Positions 24,954-34,317 of a stretch of DNA of 64,000 nucleotides are shown here, in pieces; within the stretch, counting starts at the first letter, position 1, and each line of letters begins with the position of its first letter. The notes under the pieces are model-generated. The model ran no database searches. It saw only the letters and a list, made by a program, of their open reading frames with translations, and had not been told where the DNA came from. Origin of the DNA: Tractidigestivibacter montrealensis (GTDB lineage: Bacteria; Actinomycetota; Coriobacteriia; Coriobacteriales; Atopobiaceae); assembly GCF_024741235.1 (NCBI RefSeq), contig NZ_JANSKA010000005.1:124001-188000 (forward strand). The letters run 5' to 3'. Both the position numbers and the translations under genes were made by a program.

Positions 24954-25640
24954 GTGGACTTTGGCATGAGGCAGCGGATCCTTGTCATGAGGCATCCGGA
25001 GACGCCCGCGAACACCGAGCACTTCTTCTCGGGAAGGAGAGACGTCCCTCTCACCCCGCGTGGCGAGAGGCAGCGCGAGCGTGGGGCGGACGCCCTCGTG
25101 GCTTTTGCCCCCGAGCGCATTTGGTGCTCGCCCCTGTCGCGCTGTCGCAACCTTGCCGAGGAGGCAGGGGAGCGCCTGGGCATTCCCGTTCGCGTTGACG
25201 ATGACCTTGTTGAGCTTGACTTTGGCGAGCTGGAGGGCACGCGCTTCGAGGCGAGCAATTCTGGCCCCACTCAGTTCCCCTGGCCGCTTGACGAGCACGG
25301 GCACTCGCTTCCTGCGCCCGGTGCGGAGTCCTTCGAGCACGCGACCGCCCGCGCCAATCATCTTATGGACGAGCTGAGGCCGCTTGCCGGCAGAACCGCC
25401 CTTGTCACCCACGGGGGCTTCTCTCGCATTCTCATCGCCGCCATGTACGATGTACCGTATGACCGCTTCTGGAATGTGCATCTGGCAAACGTGTGCTCGG
25501 CGTACTACACCTGTAACGGGAAGAGCTTCTACCTTGGCGGGTTCAACCTCACCCCCGATGAGGTCATAGAGCGCTCGACCAAGCCAAACCCATACGACCT
25601 CAGGGACATCTGGGGCGTCGCAGAAAGGAAGGACGCATGA
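24954..25640 (+). CDS. histidine phosphatase family protein
   Basis: 228-aa phosphoglycerate-mutase-like phosphatase. The phospho-acceptor His14 lies in RHPET, the Arg/Glu region RDVPLTPRGERQ and the second catalytic His in LVTHGGFSR are present. Substrate cannot be read; phosphatases of alpha-ribazole, sugar phosphates and others look alike. GTG 24954 starts 1 nt after the rluB stop with GGAGGAC upstream; ATG 24966 is an alternative. Its stop overlaps cmk by 4 nt. Confidence 0.85.
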   Translation: MDFGMRQRILVMRHPETPANTEHFFSGRRDVPLTPRGERQRERGADALVAFAPERIWCSPLSRCRNLAEEAGERLGIPVRVDDDLVELDFGELEGTRFEASNSGPTQFPWPLDEHGHSLPAPGAESFEHATARANHLMDELRPLAGRTALVTHGGFSRILIAAMYDVPYDRFWNVHLANVCSAYYTCNGKSFYLGGFNLTPDEVIERSTKPNPYDLRDIWGVAERKDA

Positions 25641-26347
25641 TCGTCGCCATCGACGGGCCCGCAGGGTCCGGTAAGTCTACCGTTGCCCATGCAATTGCCG
25701 AGAGGTGCCACCTCACCTACCTCGACACGGGCGCCATGTATCGCTCCGTCACCGCCGAGTGCCTGCGCCAGGGCATCGATCCTGCAGACGCGGCGACCGT
25801 GACGCAGGTTGCCCGCACGATCACCATCACCTTTGGCACCTCGCCTGCCGGCCAGACCGTCACCGCCAACGGTCGTGACGTCACCTCCGAGATTCGCACG
25901 CCAGAGGTTGACCGCAACGTCTCCGCAGTCTCTGCCATCCCCGAGGTGCGCACCGCCATGGTTGAGCTTCAGCGTGCCTACGGCGAGACGGGCGATGTGG
26001 TTGCCGAGGGCAGAGACATTGGCACCGTGGTCTTCCCCAAGGCAGACGTGAAGGTCTTCCTCACGGCAGACCCCTCTGCGCGAGCCCTGCGCCGCGCCGT
26101 GCAGCGGGAGGGCGGAGACGCCGCCAAGGACGCCAGCGCAACGGCCGACCCCGCCGAGGTCGAGCGCATCCTCGCTGACCTCAACCGCCGTGACCAGCTA
26201 GACTCGACGAGAAAGACCGCACCCCTCAAGCCTGCGCCGGACGCGCACCACATCGACTCGTCCTCGATGAGCGTCGACGAAGTCGTGGCCGCAATCTGCG
26301 CGCTTGACCCCAGGCTCCAGGCAGCGCTCTTGGGAGACCGTTCGTGA
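25637..26347 (+). CDS. cmk: cytidylate kinase
   Basis: Phosphorylates CMP and dCMP to the diphosphates; 236 aa. P-loop GPAGSGKST at residues 7-15, then YLDTGAMYRSVT, the CMP-binding insert and the lid EGRDIGTVVFPKADVKVFLTA. It overlaps its neighbours on both sides by 4 nt (histidine phosphatase and plsC), in the known cmk-plsC-ispH order. Confidence 0.95.
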   Translation: MIVAIDGPAGSGKSTVAHAIAERCHLTYLDTGAMYRSVTAECLRQGIDPADAATVTQVARTITITFGTSPAGQTVTANGRDVTSEIRTPEVDRNVSAVSAIPEVRTAMVELQRAYGETGDVVAEGRDIGTVVFPKADVKVFLTADPSARALRRAVQREGGDAAKDASATADPAEVERILADLNRRDQLDSTRKTAPLKPAPDAHHIDSSSMSVDEVVAAICALDPRLQAALLGDRS

Positions 26348-27099
26348 GCGCCCAGAAGAAGGCGCCCGAGAAGCGCCTGCGCGCCTTCCACGGCAACAGC
26401 TTTGACGACTACTTCGACACGGGTATGCGCAACTTCCCGCTGCCGGCGCGTGTGTTTCTCGGCATCGCCGTCTACGCGTGCATGGCATGGACGCAGTTCC
26501 GTTGGCGCTGGAGCGTTGAGGACAAGGAGAAGCTCGTCGACGACAAGACCCCGCGCGTCATTGTCATGAACCACGGCTCTATGCTCGACCCCGTGATCAT
26601 CATCGTCCAGCTCTGGCTGCATGGCATACGCGTGCGCACCATCTACAAGAGCGAGTTCGACAAGTCGCCCGTGGTCACATGGTTCTTCACCCGCGTGGGC
26701 GCCATTCCGGTACAGCGCGGCACCGCAGACATGAAGTCCGTCCGTCGCGCGAAGGCAGCGCTTGACCGTGGCGAGTGCGTCCTCATCTTCCCCGAGGGCA
26801 CCCGCATCAAGAGCGACGACGAGCCCGTGACCATCCACGAGGGCTACTCGCTCATGGCGCAGCTTGGCCACGCTCCGGTCCAGCCGGTGGCCATCGTGGG
26901 CGCGCGCGACATCACGAAGCGTGGCAGTCACCTGCACCGCTTCGCTCGTGTGTGGCTCAAGGCGGGAGACCCCATAACCTGGGACTCCCTGGACGCTAAG
27001 GGCAGGAAGGCTCAACTCGCCGCCATGTCGAAGGCCGGCATGGATGCCGTGTACGCCCTCCGAGACGAGCTTCGCGAAGAGCACCCGGGAAGGATGTAG
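26344..27099 (+). CDS. plsC: 1-acyl-sn-glycerol-3-phosphate acyltransferase
   Basis: 251 aa. Makes phosphatidate from lysophosphatidate at the membrane. The catalytic NHxxxxD box is NHGSMLD (N76, H77, D82), followed by the glycerophosphate-binding FPEGTR motif and a VQPVAIVGAR block. One hydrophobic stretch (about residues 36-55) anchors it. Works upstream of cdsA and downstream of plsY/gpsA, which are also in this window. GTG start overlapping cmk. Confidence 0.92.
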   Translation: MSAQKKAPEKRLRAFHGNSFDDYFDTGMRNFPLPARVFLGIAVYACMAWTQFRWRWSVEDKEKLVDDKTPRVIVMNHGSMLDPVIIIVQLWLHGIRVRTIYKSEFDKSPVVTWFFTRVGAIPVQRGTADMKSVRRAKAALDRGECVLIFPEGTRIKSDDEPVTIHEGYSLMAQLGHAPVQPVAIVGARDITKRGSHLHRFARVWLKAGDPITWDSLDAKGRKAQLAAMSKAGMDAVYALRDELREEHPGRM

Positions 27100-27101
27100 C
27101 C

Positions 27102-27944
27102 ATGGCAACGGTTGAGGTTGCCCGCGAGGCCGGAGCCTGCTATGGCGTCGAGCGCGCGCTCGAGATGACCGAGGACGCCCTTAAGGACGGGGCGTCTCGC
27201 GTCCGCACGCTGGGGCCGCTCATCCATAATCCGCGGGTTGTCGCAAGCTTGGCCGAGCGTGGTGCCGCCGTTGTCGAGGATCCGCGCGACGCTGCAGGCT
27301 GCACGCTTGTCCTCCGCACGCACGGGGTGACTCCTGCCGAGGAGGCCGAGGCACGGGAACTCTGCTCTTCTGTGGTCGATGCAACCTGTCCCTTTGTTAA
27401 GAAGGTGCACCGTGCAGCCGAGCAGCTCTCTGCGGAGGGCTATCGCGTGGTCATCGTGGGCGAAGCGGGACATCCCGAGGTCACGGCCACCCTTGCCCAT
27501 GCGCCGGGGGCCGTAGTTGTGGGAACGGCCGAGGAGGCGCTTGCACTCCCGCATGCGCGCAAGACCGGCGTTGTGGTGCAGACCACGCAGTCTGCGGCAC
27601 GCTTAGCCGAGGTTGTCTCGGCACTGCTCTCGCGCACAGAGGAGCTTCGCGTAGTCAACACCATCTGCGAGGCAACCTCGGGACATCAGGGCGCCTGCGC
27701 CGAGCTTGCGGCCCGCGCGGACGTAATGGTGGTCATCGGCGGCCGAAACTCTGCCAACACTACGCGCCTGGCCGAGATTGCCGCCGCTGCCTGCCCCCGC
27801 ACGCATCATATCGAGGGTGCCGATGAGCTTGACTCTTCCTGGTTTGCAGGGGCGGGCCTGGTGGGCGTCACGGCTGGCGCCTCGACCCCTGCCTCGCAGA
27901 TCCGCGCCGTTGTGGCCGCAATTAAGTCGATGATGGGGGAGTAG
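27102..27944 (+). CDS. ispH: 4-hydroxy-3-methylbut-2-enyl diphosphate reductase
   Basis: Last MEP-pathway step, making IPP and DMAPP from HMBPP with a [4Fe-4S] cluster. The three cluster cysteines are visible: C13 (GACYGV), the Cys of DATCPFVKKVH and the Cys of NTICEATSGHQ. Substrate-contact blocks RTHGV and EAGHPEV are present. 280 aa, on the short side of normal, with an intact C-terminal TAGASTPASQI. It begins 2 nt after the plsC stop. Confidence 0.95.
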   Translation: MATVEVAREAGACYGVERALEMTEDALKDGASRVRTLGPLIHNPRVVASLAERGAAVVEDPRDAAGCTLVLRTHGVTPAEEAEARELCSSVVDATCPFVKKVHRAAEQLSAEGYRVVIVGEAGHPEVTATLAHAPGAVVVGTAEEALALPHARKTGVVVQTTQSAARLAEVVSALLSRTEELRVVNTICEATSGHQGACAELAARADVMVVIGGRNSANTTRLAEIAAAACPRTHHIEGADELDSSWFAGAGLVGVTAGASTPASQIRAVVAAIKSMMGE

Positions 27945-27946
27945 GG

Positions 27947-29323
27947 GTGTCACGAGACAGGGCAGACTACGCATCCACGCGCGAACGCTCCCTTGGCGCC
28001 TGGGTGCAGTCGGTAGAGGAGGAGAGCCCCGCCTGGGAGGCTGGCATTGAGCCCGGCATGCGCATAGAGAGCGTGAACGGTCACAAGCTGCGCGACCTCA
28101 TCGATTGGCGCTGGGAGGCCGATGGCGCCTCGTGCGAGCTTGAGGTCTTCGATCCCAGGGACGGTGGAACCTATGGCTGCGAGCTTTGGCGCGAGCCCGG
28201 CGAGGACTGGGGCATCGACTTCACCGATGTCCTCTTCGACGGCATTCGTACCTGCGTGAACGCCTGCCAGTTCTGCTTCATGAGCATGCTCCCGGAGGAC
28301 GCAAGGCCGTCCCTCTCGCTGCGTGATGACGACTATCGCCTGTCATTTCTCCAGGGGAACTTCGTCACCCTTACCAATGTGACCGACGAAGACGTCGAGC
28401 GCATCATCACGTGTCGGCTCGAGCCCATGAACGTCTCGATCCATGCCATATCGCCCGAGGTCAGGCGCACGCTCATTGGCCCGCACGCGCAGCGCGGCAT
28501 CGACGTCCTGGAGCGCCTGCTCGAGGCCGGCATCGAGGTGCATGCCCAGATCGTGCTCTGCCCTGGCGTGAACGACGGGGAGGAGCTCGCCCGCACGCTC
28601 GACTGGATCGAGGAGCGCCCCAGCATCACCTCGCTTGCGGTTGTGCCGCTTGGCTACACGCGCTTCTCGCGTCGGTTCTCGAAGTCCTTCTCGGATGACC
28701 CGGCATCCGCCAAGGCCGTGGTCGAGCTCATGGAGCCCTACCAGAAGCGTGCCAGGCACGAGCTAGGGACCACGCGCTTTCAGCTTTCCGACGAGTTTTA
28801 CGTTGCCGCCGGCGTGAAGGTGCCGCCAGCGGAGGCTTACGACGGATATCCGCAGTACTACGATGGCATTGGCATGCTGCGGAGCTTCCTCGACGACTCG
28901 GCGGTGTTCGCACGCGACCACGCCGCCGAGCTTGCTGCGAGCGAAGCGGAGCTCTCTCGCCGTGAAACCTCGGCCTTTATCGTCTGCGGAGAGGCGCCGC
29001 AGGCAGCAATCTCGTTCTTCTGCGAGCTTTGGTCTCCCTCTGGGTGCGTGCGGACGTATCCCATTCATAACGACTACTTTGGTGGAGATGTCAACGTCAC
29101 GGGCCTCATCGTCTCTCAGGACCTTCTCGCGCAGCTGCCAGAGGACCTTGAGAACCACGTGGTCGTGCTTCCCGAAGTCATGTTCAACTTTGATCACGTG
29201 ACTCTCGATGGCGACACGCAGGGCCACGTCATCAGGGAAATCGAGCGCCGTGGCGGCAAGGCGATCATTGCACATGGAGACCCCACGAGCATCCTCTCTG
29301 CAGTAACGCAGAGTTTGGGGTGA
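27947..29323 (+). CDS. PDZ / radical SAM / DUF512 family protein
   Basis: 458 aa. An N-terminal PDZ-like segment (residues about 12-60, SPAWEAGIEPGMRIESVNGHKL) precedes a radical-SAM-like cluster motif C103-x3-C107-x2-C110 (CVNACQFCF) and a half-barrel, then a C-terminal DUF512-type domain. Such proteins are widespread in clostridia, cyanobacteria and Coriobacteriia and have no settled biochemical role that I can name. Start GTG 27947 is 2 nt after ispH, and it usually lies beside der (EngA), as here (der starts 79 nt downstream). Confidence 0.85.
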   Translation: MSRDRADYASTRERSLGAWVQSVEEESPAWEAGIEPGMRIESVNGHKLRDLIDWRWEADGASCELEVFDPRDGGTYGCELWREPGEDWGIDFTDVLFDGIRTCVNACQFCFMSMLPEDARPSLSLRDDDYRLSFLQGNFVTLTNVTDEDVERIITCRLEPMNVSIHAISPEVRRTLIGPHAQRGIDVLERLLEAGIEVHAQIVLCPGVNDGEELARTLDWIEERPSITSLAVVPLGYTRFSRRFSKSFSDDPASAKAVVELMEPYQKRARHELGTTRFQLSDEFYVAAGVKVPPAEAYDGYPQYYDGIGMLRSFLDDSAVFARDHAAELAASEAELSRRETSAFIVCGEAPQAAISFFCELWSPSGCVRTYPIHNDYFGGDVNVTGLIVSQDLLAQLPEDLENHVVVLPEVMFNFDHVTLDGDTQGHVIREIERRGGKAIIAHGDPTSILSAVTQSLG

Positions 29324-29402
29324 GGCTCACCGGCTGCAAGGCGCTCACGAGGTCGTGATATGCTCGAGTGTGCTAAATACGCTAAGAGAAAGTGAGTACC
29401 TC

Positions 29403-30731
29403 ATGTCATTGCCTGTCGTCGCCGTGGTCGGTCGACCCAACGTCGGCAAGTCCACCCTTGTAAACCGCATTGTTCAGAGTCGTGACGCCATCGTGCACGA
29501 GAGCCGTGGCGTCACGCGCGACCGTTCCTACCACAAGGCAGACTGGAACGGCCGCGACTTTGTGATTATCGACACCGGTGGCATCGAGTCCGTCAAGTCG
29601 AAGGACACCTTTGCGCCGCGAATCCGCGAGCAGGCCGTTATGGCAGCGGAAGAGGCGGATGCCATCATCTTTGTGGTGGACGGCTCAACCGGCATCACCG
29701 ACGAGGACGAGGAAGTGGCGAAGATCCTGCGCAAGCAGGACAAGCCCGTGTTCCTCGTCGTCAACAAGAAGGACAACCCCGCCACCGAGAATGACAACCT
29801 CTGGGACTTCTACTCACTTGGCGTGGGCGAGCCCATGCCGCTCTCTGCCACGCACGGCTATGGCACGGGTGACCTTCTCGACGAGGTCGTGGCAGTCCTC
29901 CCCTCAGAGGACGAGCTTGAGGATGACGAGGACGTGCTCTCGCTTGCCATCGTGGGCCGGCCAAACGTTGGCAAGTCCTCTCTTGCCAACCGCCTTGCCG
30001 GAAAGAAGCGCTCCATCGTCTCCGATGTTGCAGGAACCACCCGTGACGCCATCGACACCATGATCGAGTGGCAGGGCCAGCGGATTCGACTGGTGGACAC
30101 GGCCGGCATGCGCAAGAAGAACCTGGTACACGAGGACGTCGAGTACTACAGCATGGTGCGCGGCCTCATGGCCATGGAGCGCGCCGACGTGTGCCTCTTG
30201 GTGGTGGACGCGACCGACGGCGTCACCGAGCAGGACCAGAAGGTGGCCAACATGGCCATCGACCGCGGCTGCGCCCTGGTGCTCTGCCTCAACAAGTGGG
30301 ACCTCATCGAGACCGAGGCCCAGCGCGACCGTGTGGTCGCCTCCATCGACAAGCGCATGCAGTTTGCGTCGTGGGTGCCCTACGTGAACATCTCCGCCCT
30401 CACGGGCCGCGCCACCGACAAGGTCCTACAGTTTGCGGTCTCTGCCGCCCAGGCACGCGCGGCCCACCTGAGGACCTCGGAGCTCAACAACCTCCTCGAG
30501 GAGATTCGCCAGGGGGGCCACACCGTCTCTGACAAGGGCCGTCGCCTCAAGATGCAGTACGCCACCCAGACTGGTTCCAAGCCTCCGGTCATCACCGTGT
30601 GGTGCAACGCGCCAGACCTTGTAGACGACAACTACAAGCGCTTTGTCGAGAATCGCCTTCGTGAGAGGTTCGATCTCGTGGGCACGCCCATACGTCTGCG
30701 CTTCCGCAAGAAGTCCGAGGGGGACAAGTGA
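29403..30731 (+). CDS. der: ribosome biogenesis GTPase Der (EngA)
   Basis: Double-GTPase needed for 50S assembly; 442 aa. Two G domains are clear, each with GRPNVGKS P-loops (residues about 9-16 and at about 185), DTGG/DTAG G3 motifs and NKKD/NKWD G4 motifs; a KH-like C-terminal domain ends with FRKKSEG. ATG 29403 is chosen because it gives the usual SLPVVAVVGRPNVGKST start; the frame extends 16 codons upstream without support. Coupled to plsY by GTG overlap. Confidence 0.96.
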   Translation: MSLPVVAVVGRPNVGKSTLVNRIVQSRDAIVHESRGVTRDRSYHKADWNGRDFVIIDTGGIESVKSKDTFAPRIREQAVMAAEEADAIIFVVDGSTGITDEDEEVAKILRKQDKPVFLVVNKKDNPATENDNLWDFYSLGVGEPMPLSATHGYGTGDLLDEVVAVLPSEDELEDDEDVLSLAIVGRPNVGKSSLANRLAGKKRSIVSDVAGTTRDAIDTMIEWQGQRIRLVDTAGMRKKNLVHEDVEYYSMVRGLMAMERADVCLLVVDATDGVTEQDQKVANMAIDRGCALVLCLNKWDLIETEAQRDRVVASIDKRMQFASWVPYVNISALTGRATDKVLQFAVSAAQARAAHLRTSELNNLLEEIRQGGHTVSDKGRRLKMQYATQTGSKPPVITVWCNAPDLVDDNYKRFVENRLRERFDLVGTPIRLRFRKKSEGDK

Positions 30732-31387
30732 GACTCGTAATTCCTACGCTAATCGCATGCGCCATTGCCTACTTTGTCTGCGGCATCCCGTTTGGCATGC
30801 TCATCGCGCGCTCCCGAGGCGTCGATGTGCGGCATACGGGGTCGGGTAACATTGGCGCCACTAACGTGGGTCGCTCTGTGGGCGCTTGGGCGGCAGGTCT
30901 CACCCTGCTGCTTGACGCCGGCAAGGGCTGGCTCTGCACGGGCCTTGCCACATGGGCGTTCTCCAGCTTTTTTGCCGAGGCGAAGGCATTCGCTCCCGGG
31001 CAGCCATTTGACTGGGCCCTCACCTGCGTCTACGCGGCATGCGTGCTTGGTCACGTCTTCTCGCCCTACCTTGGGTTTCATGGCGGCAAGGGCATCTCGG
31101 TTGGCTTTGGTGCGGCACTGGGTCTTGACCCGCGCATCGCCTTTGGGCTTCTCGCGGTCTTCCTTGTCCTTGCCCTTCCCACGCGCTTTGTCTCGCTGGG
31201 CAGCTCGTGTGCGGCAGTCTCGCTTCCCATCTGGACGGCCGTCCTGGGGTACAGCCCGGTTGCTGTGCTGCCCATGGTCATCGTAGCCGCCTGCGTCGTG
31301 TGGGCGCACCGCGAGAACATCCGAAAGCTCGCGCACCACGAGGAGAAGCGCTTCTCGTTCCACCACGAGGAGGGAACGTCAAAGTGA
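30728..31387 (+). CDS. plsY: acyl-phosphate:glycerol-3-phosphate acyltransferase
   Basis: Membrane enzyme that acylates glycerol 3-phosphate from acyl-phosphate, the first step of phospholipid synthesis in Gram-positives. 219 aa, about five membrane segments. Motif 1 GSGNIGATNVGR and motif 2 FHGGKGISVGFG are present. The long basic C-terminal tail (HEEKRFSFHHEEG) is an unusual extension. The GTG start overlaps the der stop and gpsA overlaps its own stop, so der-plsY-gpsA are coupled. Confidence 0.95.
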   Translation: MRLVIPTLIACAIAYFVCGIPFGMLIARSRGVDVRHTGSGNIGATNVGRSVGAWAAGLTLLLDAGKGWLCTGLATWAFSSFFAEAKAFAPGQPFDWALTCVYAACVLGHVFSPYLGFHGGKGISVGFGAALGLDPRIAFGLLAVFLVLALPTRFVSLGSSCAAVSLPIWTAVLGYSPVAVLPMVIVAACVVWAHRENIRKLAHHEEKRFSFHHEEGTSK

Positions 31388-32424
31388 GCCGCGTTGCCGT
31401 CATAGGCGCAGGCTCCTGGGGCACGGCGATGACGGGCCTCGTTGCGCCTGCCGTTAACGAGGTCGTGCTGTGGGCGCGTACCCCTGAGGCCGTGGCTGCC
31501 CTGAACCGCGACCACAGGAACCCCAACCACCTCCCGGACTACACGCTGGCGGCCAACGTGAGTGCCACGAGCGACCTTTCTCTGGCAGTATGCGACGCGG
31601 ATGCCGCTATCCTTGCCACGCCATCTGCCTACCTGCGCGAGACCTGCCGCAGCCTTGCGCCACACCTCGCCGAGGACGCGCGTGTGCTCGTGCTCTCCAA
31701 GGGCATGGAGCGGGGCAGCCACCTCCTCATGCACGAAGTGGCAGCGCAGGAGCTTGGCAATCCCACCCGCGTTGCCGCGCTCTCGGGACCAAACCACGCC
31801 GAGGAGATCTGCCGGGGCATGGTCTCGGCGGCGGTCGTGGCCTCGGAGAATGCCGAGACTGCTGCCTTCTTCCAGGGCATTCTCGCCGGCCCCACCTTTA
31901 GGGCCTACGTGAGCGACGATGTCCGTGGCGTCGAGTGCTGCGGTGCCGTGAAGAACGTGATTGCCATCGCGTGCGGCATCGCAAGCGGTATGGGCATGGG
32001 GGACAACACGCTTGCCGTCCTCATGACCCGCGGTATCGCAGAGATCGGGCGTGTCGTGGCCGCTCTGGGCGGCGATCCCATGACGTGCATGGGCCTTGCC
32101 GGCATGGGCGACCTCGTCGTCACATGCACCTCCGAGCACTCGCGCAACAGGAGCTTTGGCCGCGCCCTTGTGGCGGGGGAGACACTTGAGTCCTATCAGG
32201 CCCGCACGCACATGGTGGTCGAGGGTGTTCCCGCATCTGCATCGGTCCTCGAGCTTGCCCAGGAGCGCGGCATCGAGGTGCCCATCACGGCCGGCGTGCA
32301 CGCCGTGCTCTTTGAGGGCAGGCCCATAGGGGATGCGATGGAAGGACTTCTTACCCGTGCGCCACGCACGGAGTTCTATGGTATGGAAGAGCGTGAAATA
32401 GCATCAAAGGAGAAGCAATGCTAG
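31384..32424 (+). CDS. gpsA: glycerol-3-phosphate dehydrogenase [NAD(P)+]
   Basis: Reduces dihydroxyacetone phosphate to glycerol 3-phosphate for phospholipids, feeding PlsY next door. 346 aa. NAD-binding GAGSWGTAM at the N-terminus, LSKGMERGS, SGPNHAEEI, the catalytic-Lys region GAVKNVIAIACGIASGM and the MGLAGMGDLVVTCTS block all fit. GTG 31384 overlaps the plsY stop. The open frame extends to 31207 inside plsY and is rejected. Confidence 0.95.
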   Translation: MSRVAVIGAGSWGTAMTGLVAPAVNEVVLWARTPEAVAALNRDHRNPNHLPDYTLAANVSATSDLSLAVCDADAAILATPSAYLRETCRSLAPHLAEDARVLVLSKGMERGSHLLMHEVAAQELGNPTRVAALSGPNHAEEICRGMVSAAVVASENAETAAFFQGILAGPTFRAYVSDDVRGVECCGAVKNVIAIACGIASGMGMGDNTLAVLMTRGIAEIGRVVAALGGDPMTCMGLAGMGDLVVTCTSEHSRNRSFGRALVAGETLESYQARTHMVVEGVPASASVLELAQERGIEVPITAGVHAVLFEGRPIGDAMEGLLTRAPRTEFYGMEEREIASKEKQC

Positions 32425-33098
32425 AGAATAACGTGCAGGTAGCACCCTCCATTCTTTCGGCTGACCTTGGTCACCTTGCTGATGAGCTCGCCACCATCGA
32501 GGGCGCAGGCTACGTGCACTTCGATGCGATGGACGGTCACTTTGTGCCAAACCTGACCTTTGGCCCCGGAGTGCTTGCGGCTGTGAAGGCTGCAACCAAG
32601 ACGCCAGTCGACGCCCACCTTATGATCTCGAACCCCGACCAGATGGTTCCCGAGTACCTTGCTGCCGGGGCAGACATCGTGACCTTCCACTACGAGGCCA
32701 CGGCACACGCCAATCGTCTTGCCAACTTGATTCGCGAGAAGGGCGCCAAGGCTGGCATCGCCATCAACCCCGGAACGCCGGTTTGTGCCCTCGATGCCAT
32801 CATCGAGGATGTTGACCTGGTACTCGTGATGACCGTGAACCCCGGCTTTGGCGGTCAGAAGTTCATTCCCGGATCGATTCGCAAGATTCGCCAGGTCAAG
32901 GCTCTGTGCGATGATCGTCACGTGAGCCCCATCATCGAGGTCGACGGCGGCATCTCCCCCGCGAACGCCGCTGACGTCTGCGCTGCTGGTGCCCGCCTGC
33001 TCGTTGCCGGCAGCGCCGTCTTTGGCAAGGCCGACCGTGCCGACGCCGTCCGCAAGATTACCGAGGCTGGCGAGGCCGGCCTTACGAGGAGAGCGTGA
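32418..33098 (+). CDS. rpe: ribulose-phosphate 3-epimerase
   Basis: Interconverts ribulose 5-phosphate and xylulose 5-phosphate in the pentose phosphate pathway; 226-aa TIM barrel. PSILSADLGHL, HFDAMDGHFVPNLTFGP, HLMISNPDQM and MTVNPGFGGQKFI hold the metal ligands and substrate residues. AAAGGAG precedes ATG 32418 and the gene overlaps gpsA by 7 nt. Confidence 0.96.
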   Translation: MLENNVQVAPSILSADLGHLADELATIEGAGYVHFDAMDGHFVPNLTFGPGVLAAVKAATKTPVDAHLMISNPDQMVPEYLAAGADIVTFHYEATAHANRLANLIREKGAKAGIAINPGTPVCALDAIIEDVDLVLVMTVNPGFGGQKFIPGSIRKIRQVKALCDDRHVSPIIEVDGGISPANAADVCAAGARLLVAGSAVFGKADRADAVRKITEAGEAGLTRRA

Positions 33099-34285
33099 GT
33101 AGCGTGACCGCCCGGACAACCGTATACCTTGACTATGCCGCAAGCGCCCCAGCGCGCGAGGAGTCGTTTGCCGCCGAGCGTGCCTATGAGGATTCGCCCA
33201 TAGCTGGAGCCAACCCCAACTCGCTGCATTCGCTAGGGCGCGAGGCGGCGCGTGCGCTTGACGAGGCGCGTCGTGACATCGCCCGTTGCGCGGGCGGAGG
33301 CTTCAGGCCATCGGACGTGGTCTTCACGTCAGGCGGCACCGAGTCCAACAACCTGGCGCTTCTCGGCCTCTCAAGAGGTGCTCATCAGCGTGACAGAAAG
33401 CGCACGCGTGTGATTCTCTCCGCCATCGAGCACGACTCTGAGCTGGACGTTACAGGGGTACTCCGTGACCGTGGCTTCGAGGTGACGCTCGTGAAGCCGG
33501 GTCGGGATGGCGTGGTTTCCCGCGCTACGCTGGAGGACGCGCTTGGTCCCGACTGCGCGCTTGTCTCAGTCATGAGCGCCAACAACGAGACGGGCGTGGT
33601 CCAGCCCGTGTCAGAGCTTGCCGAAGCGGCCCATGCTGCCGGAGCGCTCTTCCATACCGATGCAGTGCAGGCGTTTGGCCGCATTCCCCTCGACATTTCG
33701 CAGGCAGATGCCGTGAGCCTTGCAGCCCACAAGCTCGGTGGCCCCGTGGGCGTGGGCGCGCTTCTCGTTCGCGGACGAGTCCCTCTCGCCCCGCAGTCCT
33801 TTGGCGGCGGCCAGGAGTCCGGCAGGCGTGCAGGAACGCAGGATGTGCGCGGCGCGCTTGCCTTTGCGGCGGTCGCACGTGCCTGCTGCGGCTCCATCGC
33901 AACCGCTCGCCCGCAGGTGTCCGGCCGCGCCGAGAGGCTCTACCAGCGCATATGTGCCGAAGGCACCGGCATAGTTCCCACGACCACGACTACGGTCGGC
34001 GCGGAGCGTCTACCCGGCATGGTGAGCGTCATGGCACCAGGACTCGACTCTCAATCCCTTGTGCTTGGGCTTGACGAGCGCGGTTTCGAGGTCTCGGCTG
34101 GGTCCGCATGCTCCTCGGGCTCGCTTGATGCGAGCCATGTGCTCACAGCCATGGGCATAGGCCGTGACCAGGCTCTTGGCTCTCTTCGCATCTCCTTTGA
34201 CGAGCGTGTAGCCGAGGAGGACCTCGAGGCCTTTGCTTTGGAGCTCGTCTCGCTCGTCAAACGGACAAAGGCACGTCATCAGTAG
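33095..34285 (+). CDS. cysteine desulfurase (NifS/IscS-like)
   Basis: PLP enzyme that supplies sulfur from cysteine, 396 aa. The PLP Lys213 (AAHKLGGPVG), the HTDAVQAFG active-site block and the persulfide Cys339 in GSACSSG are visible. The short loop around the Cys places it in the NifS/IscS group rather than SufS. There is no iscU or mnmA beside it, so its sulfur acceptor is unknown; the many Fe-S enzymes here are likely clients. GTG 33095 overlaps the rpe stop. Confidence 0.92.
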   Translation: MSSVTARTTVYLDYAASAPAREESFAAERAYEDSPIAGANPNSLHSLGREAARALDEARRDIARCAGGGFRPSDVVFTSGGTESNNLALLGLSRGAHQRDRKRTRVILSAIEHDSELDVTGVLRDRGFEVTLVKPGRDGVVSRATLEDALGPDCALVSVMSANNETGVVQPVSELAEAAHAAGALFHTDAVQAFGRIPLDISQADAVSLAAHKLGGPVGVGALLVRGRVPLAPQSFGGGQESGRRAGTQDVRGALAFAAVARACCGSIATARPQVSGRAERLYQRICAEGTGIVPTTTTTVGAERLPGMVSVMAPGLDSQSLVLGLDERGFEVSAGSACSSGSLDASHVLTAMGIGRDQALGSLRISFDERVAEEDLEAFALELVSLVKRTKARHQ

Positions 34286-34317
34286 AACGTACACCCACCA
34301 AGGAAGGTGAGGGCCTT

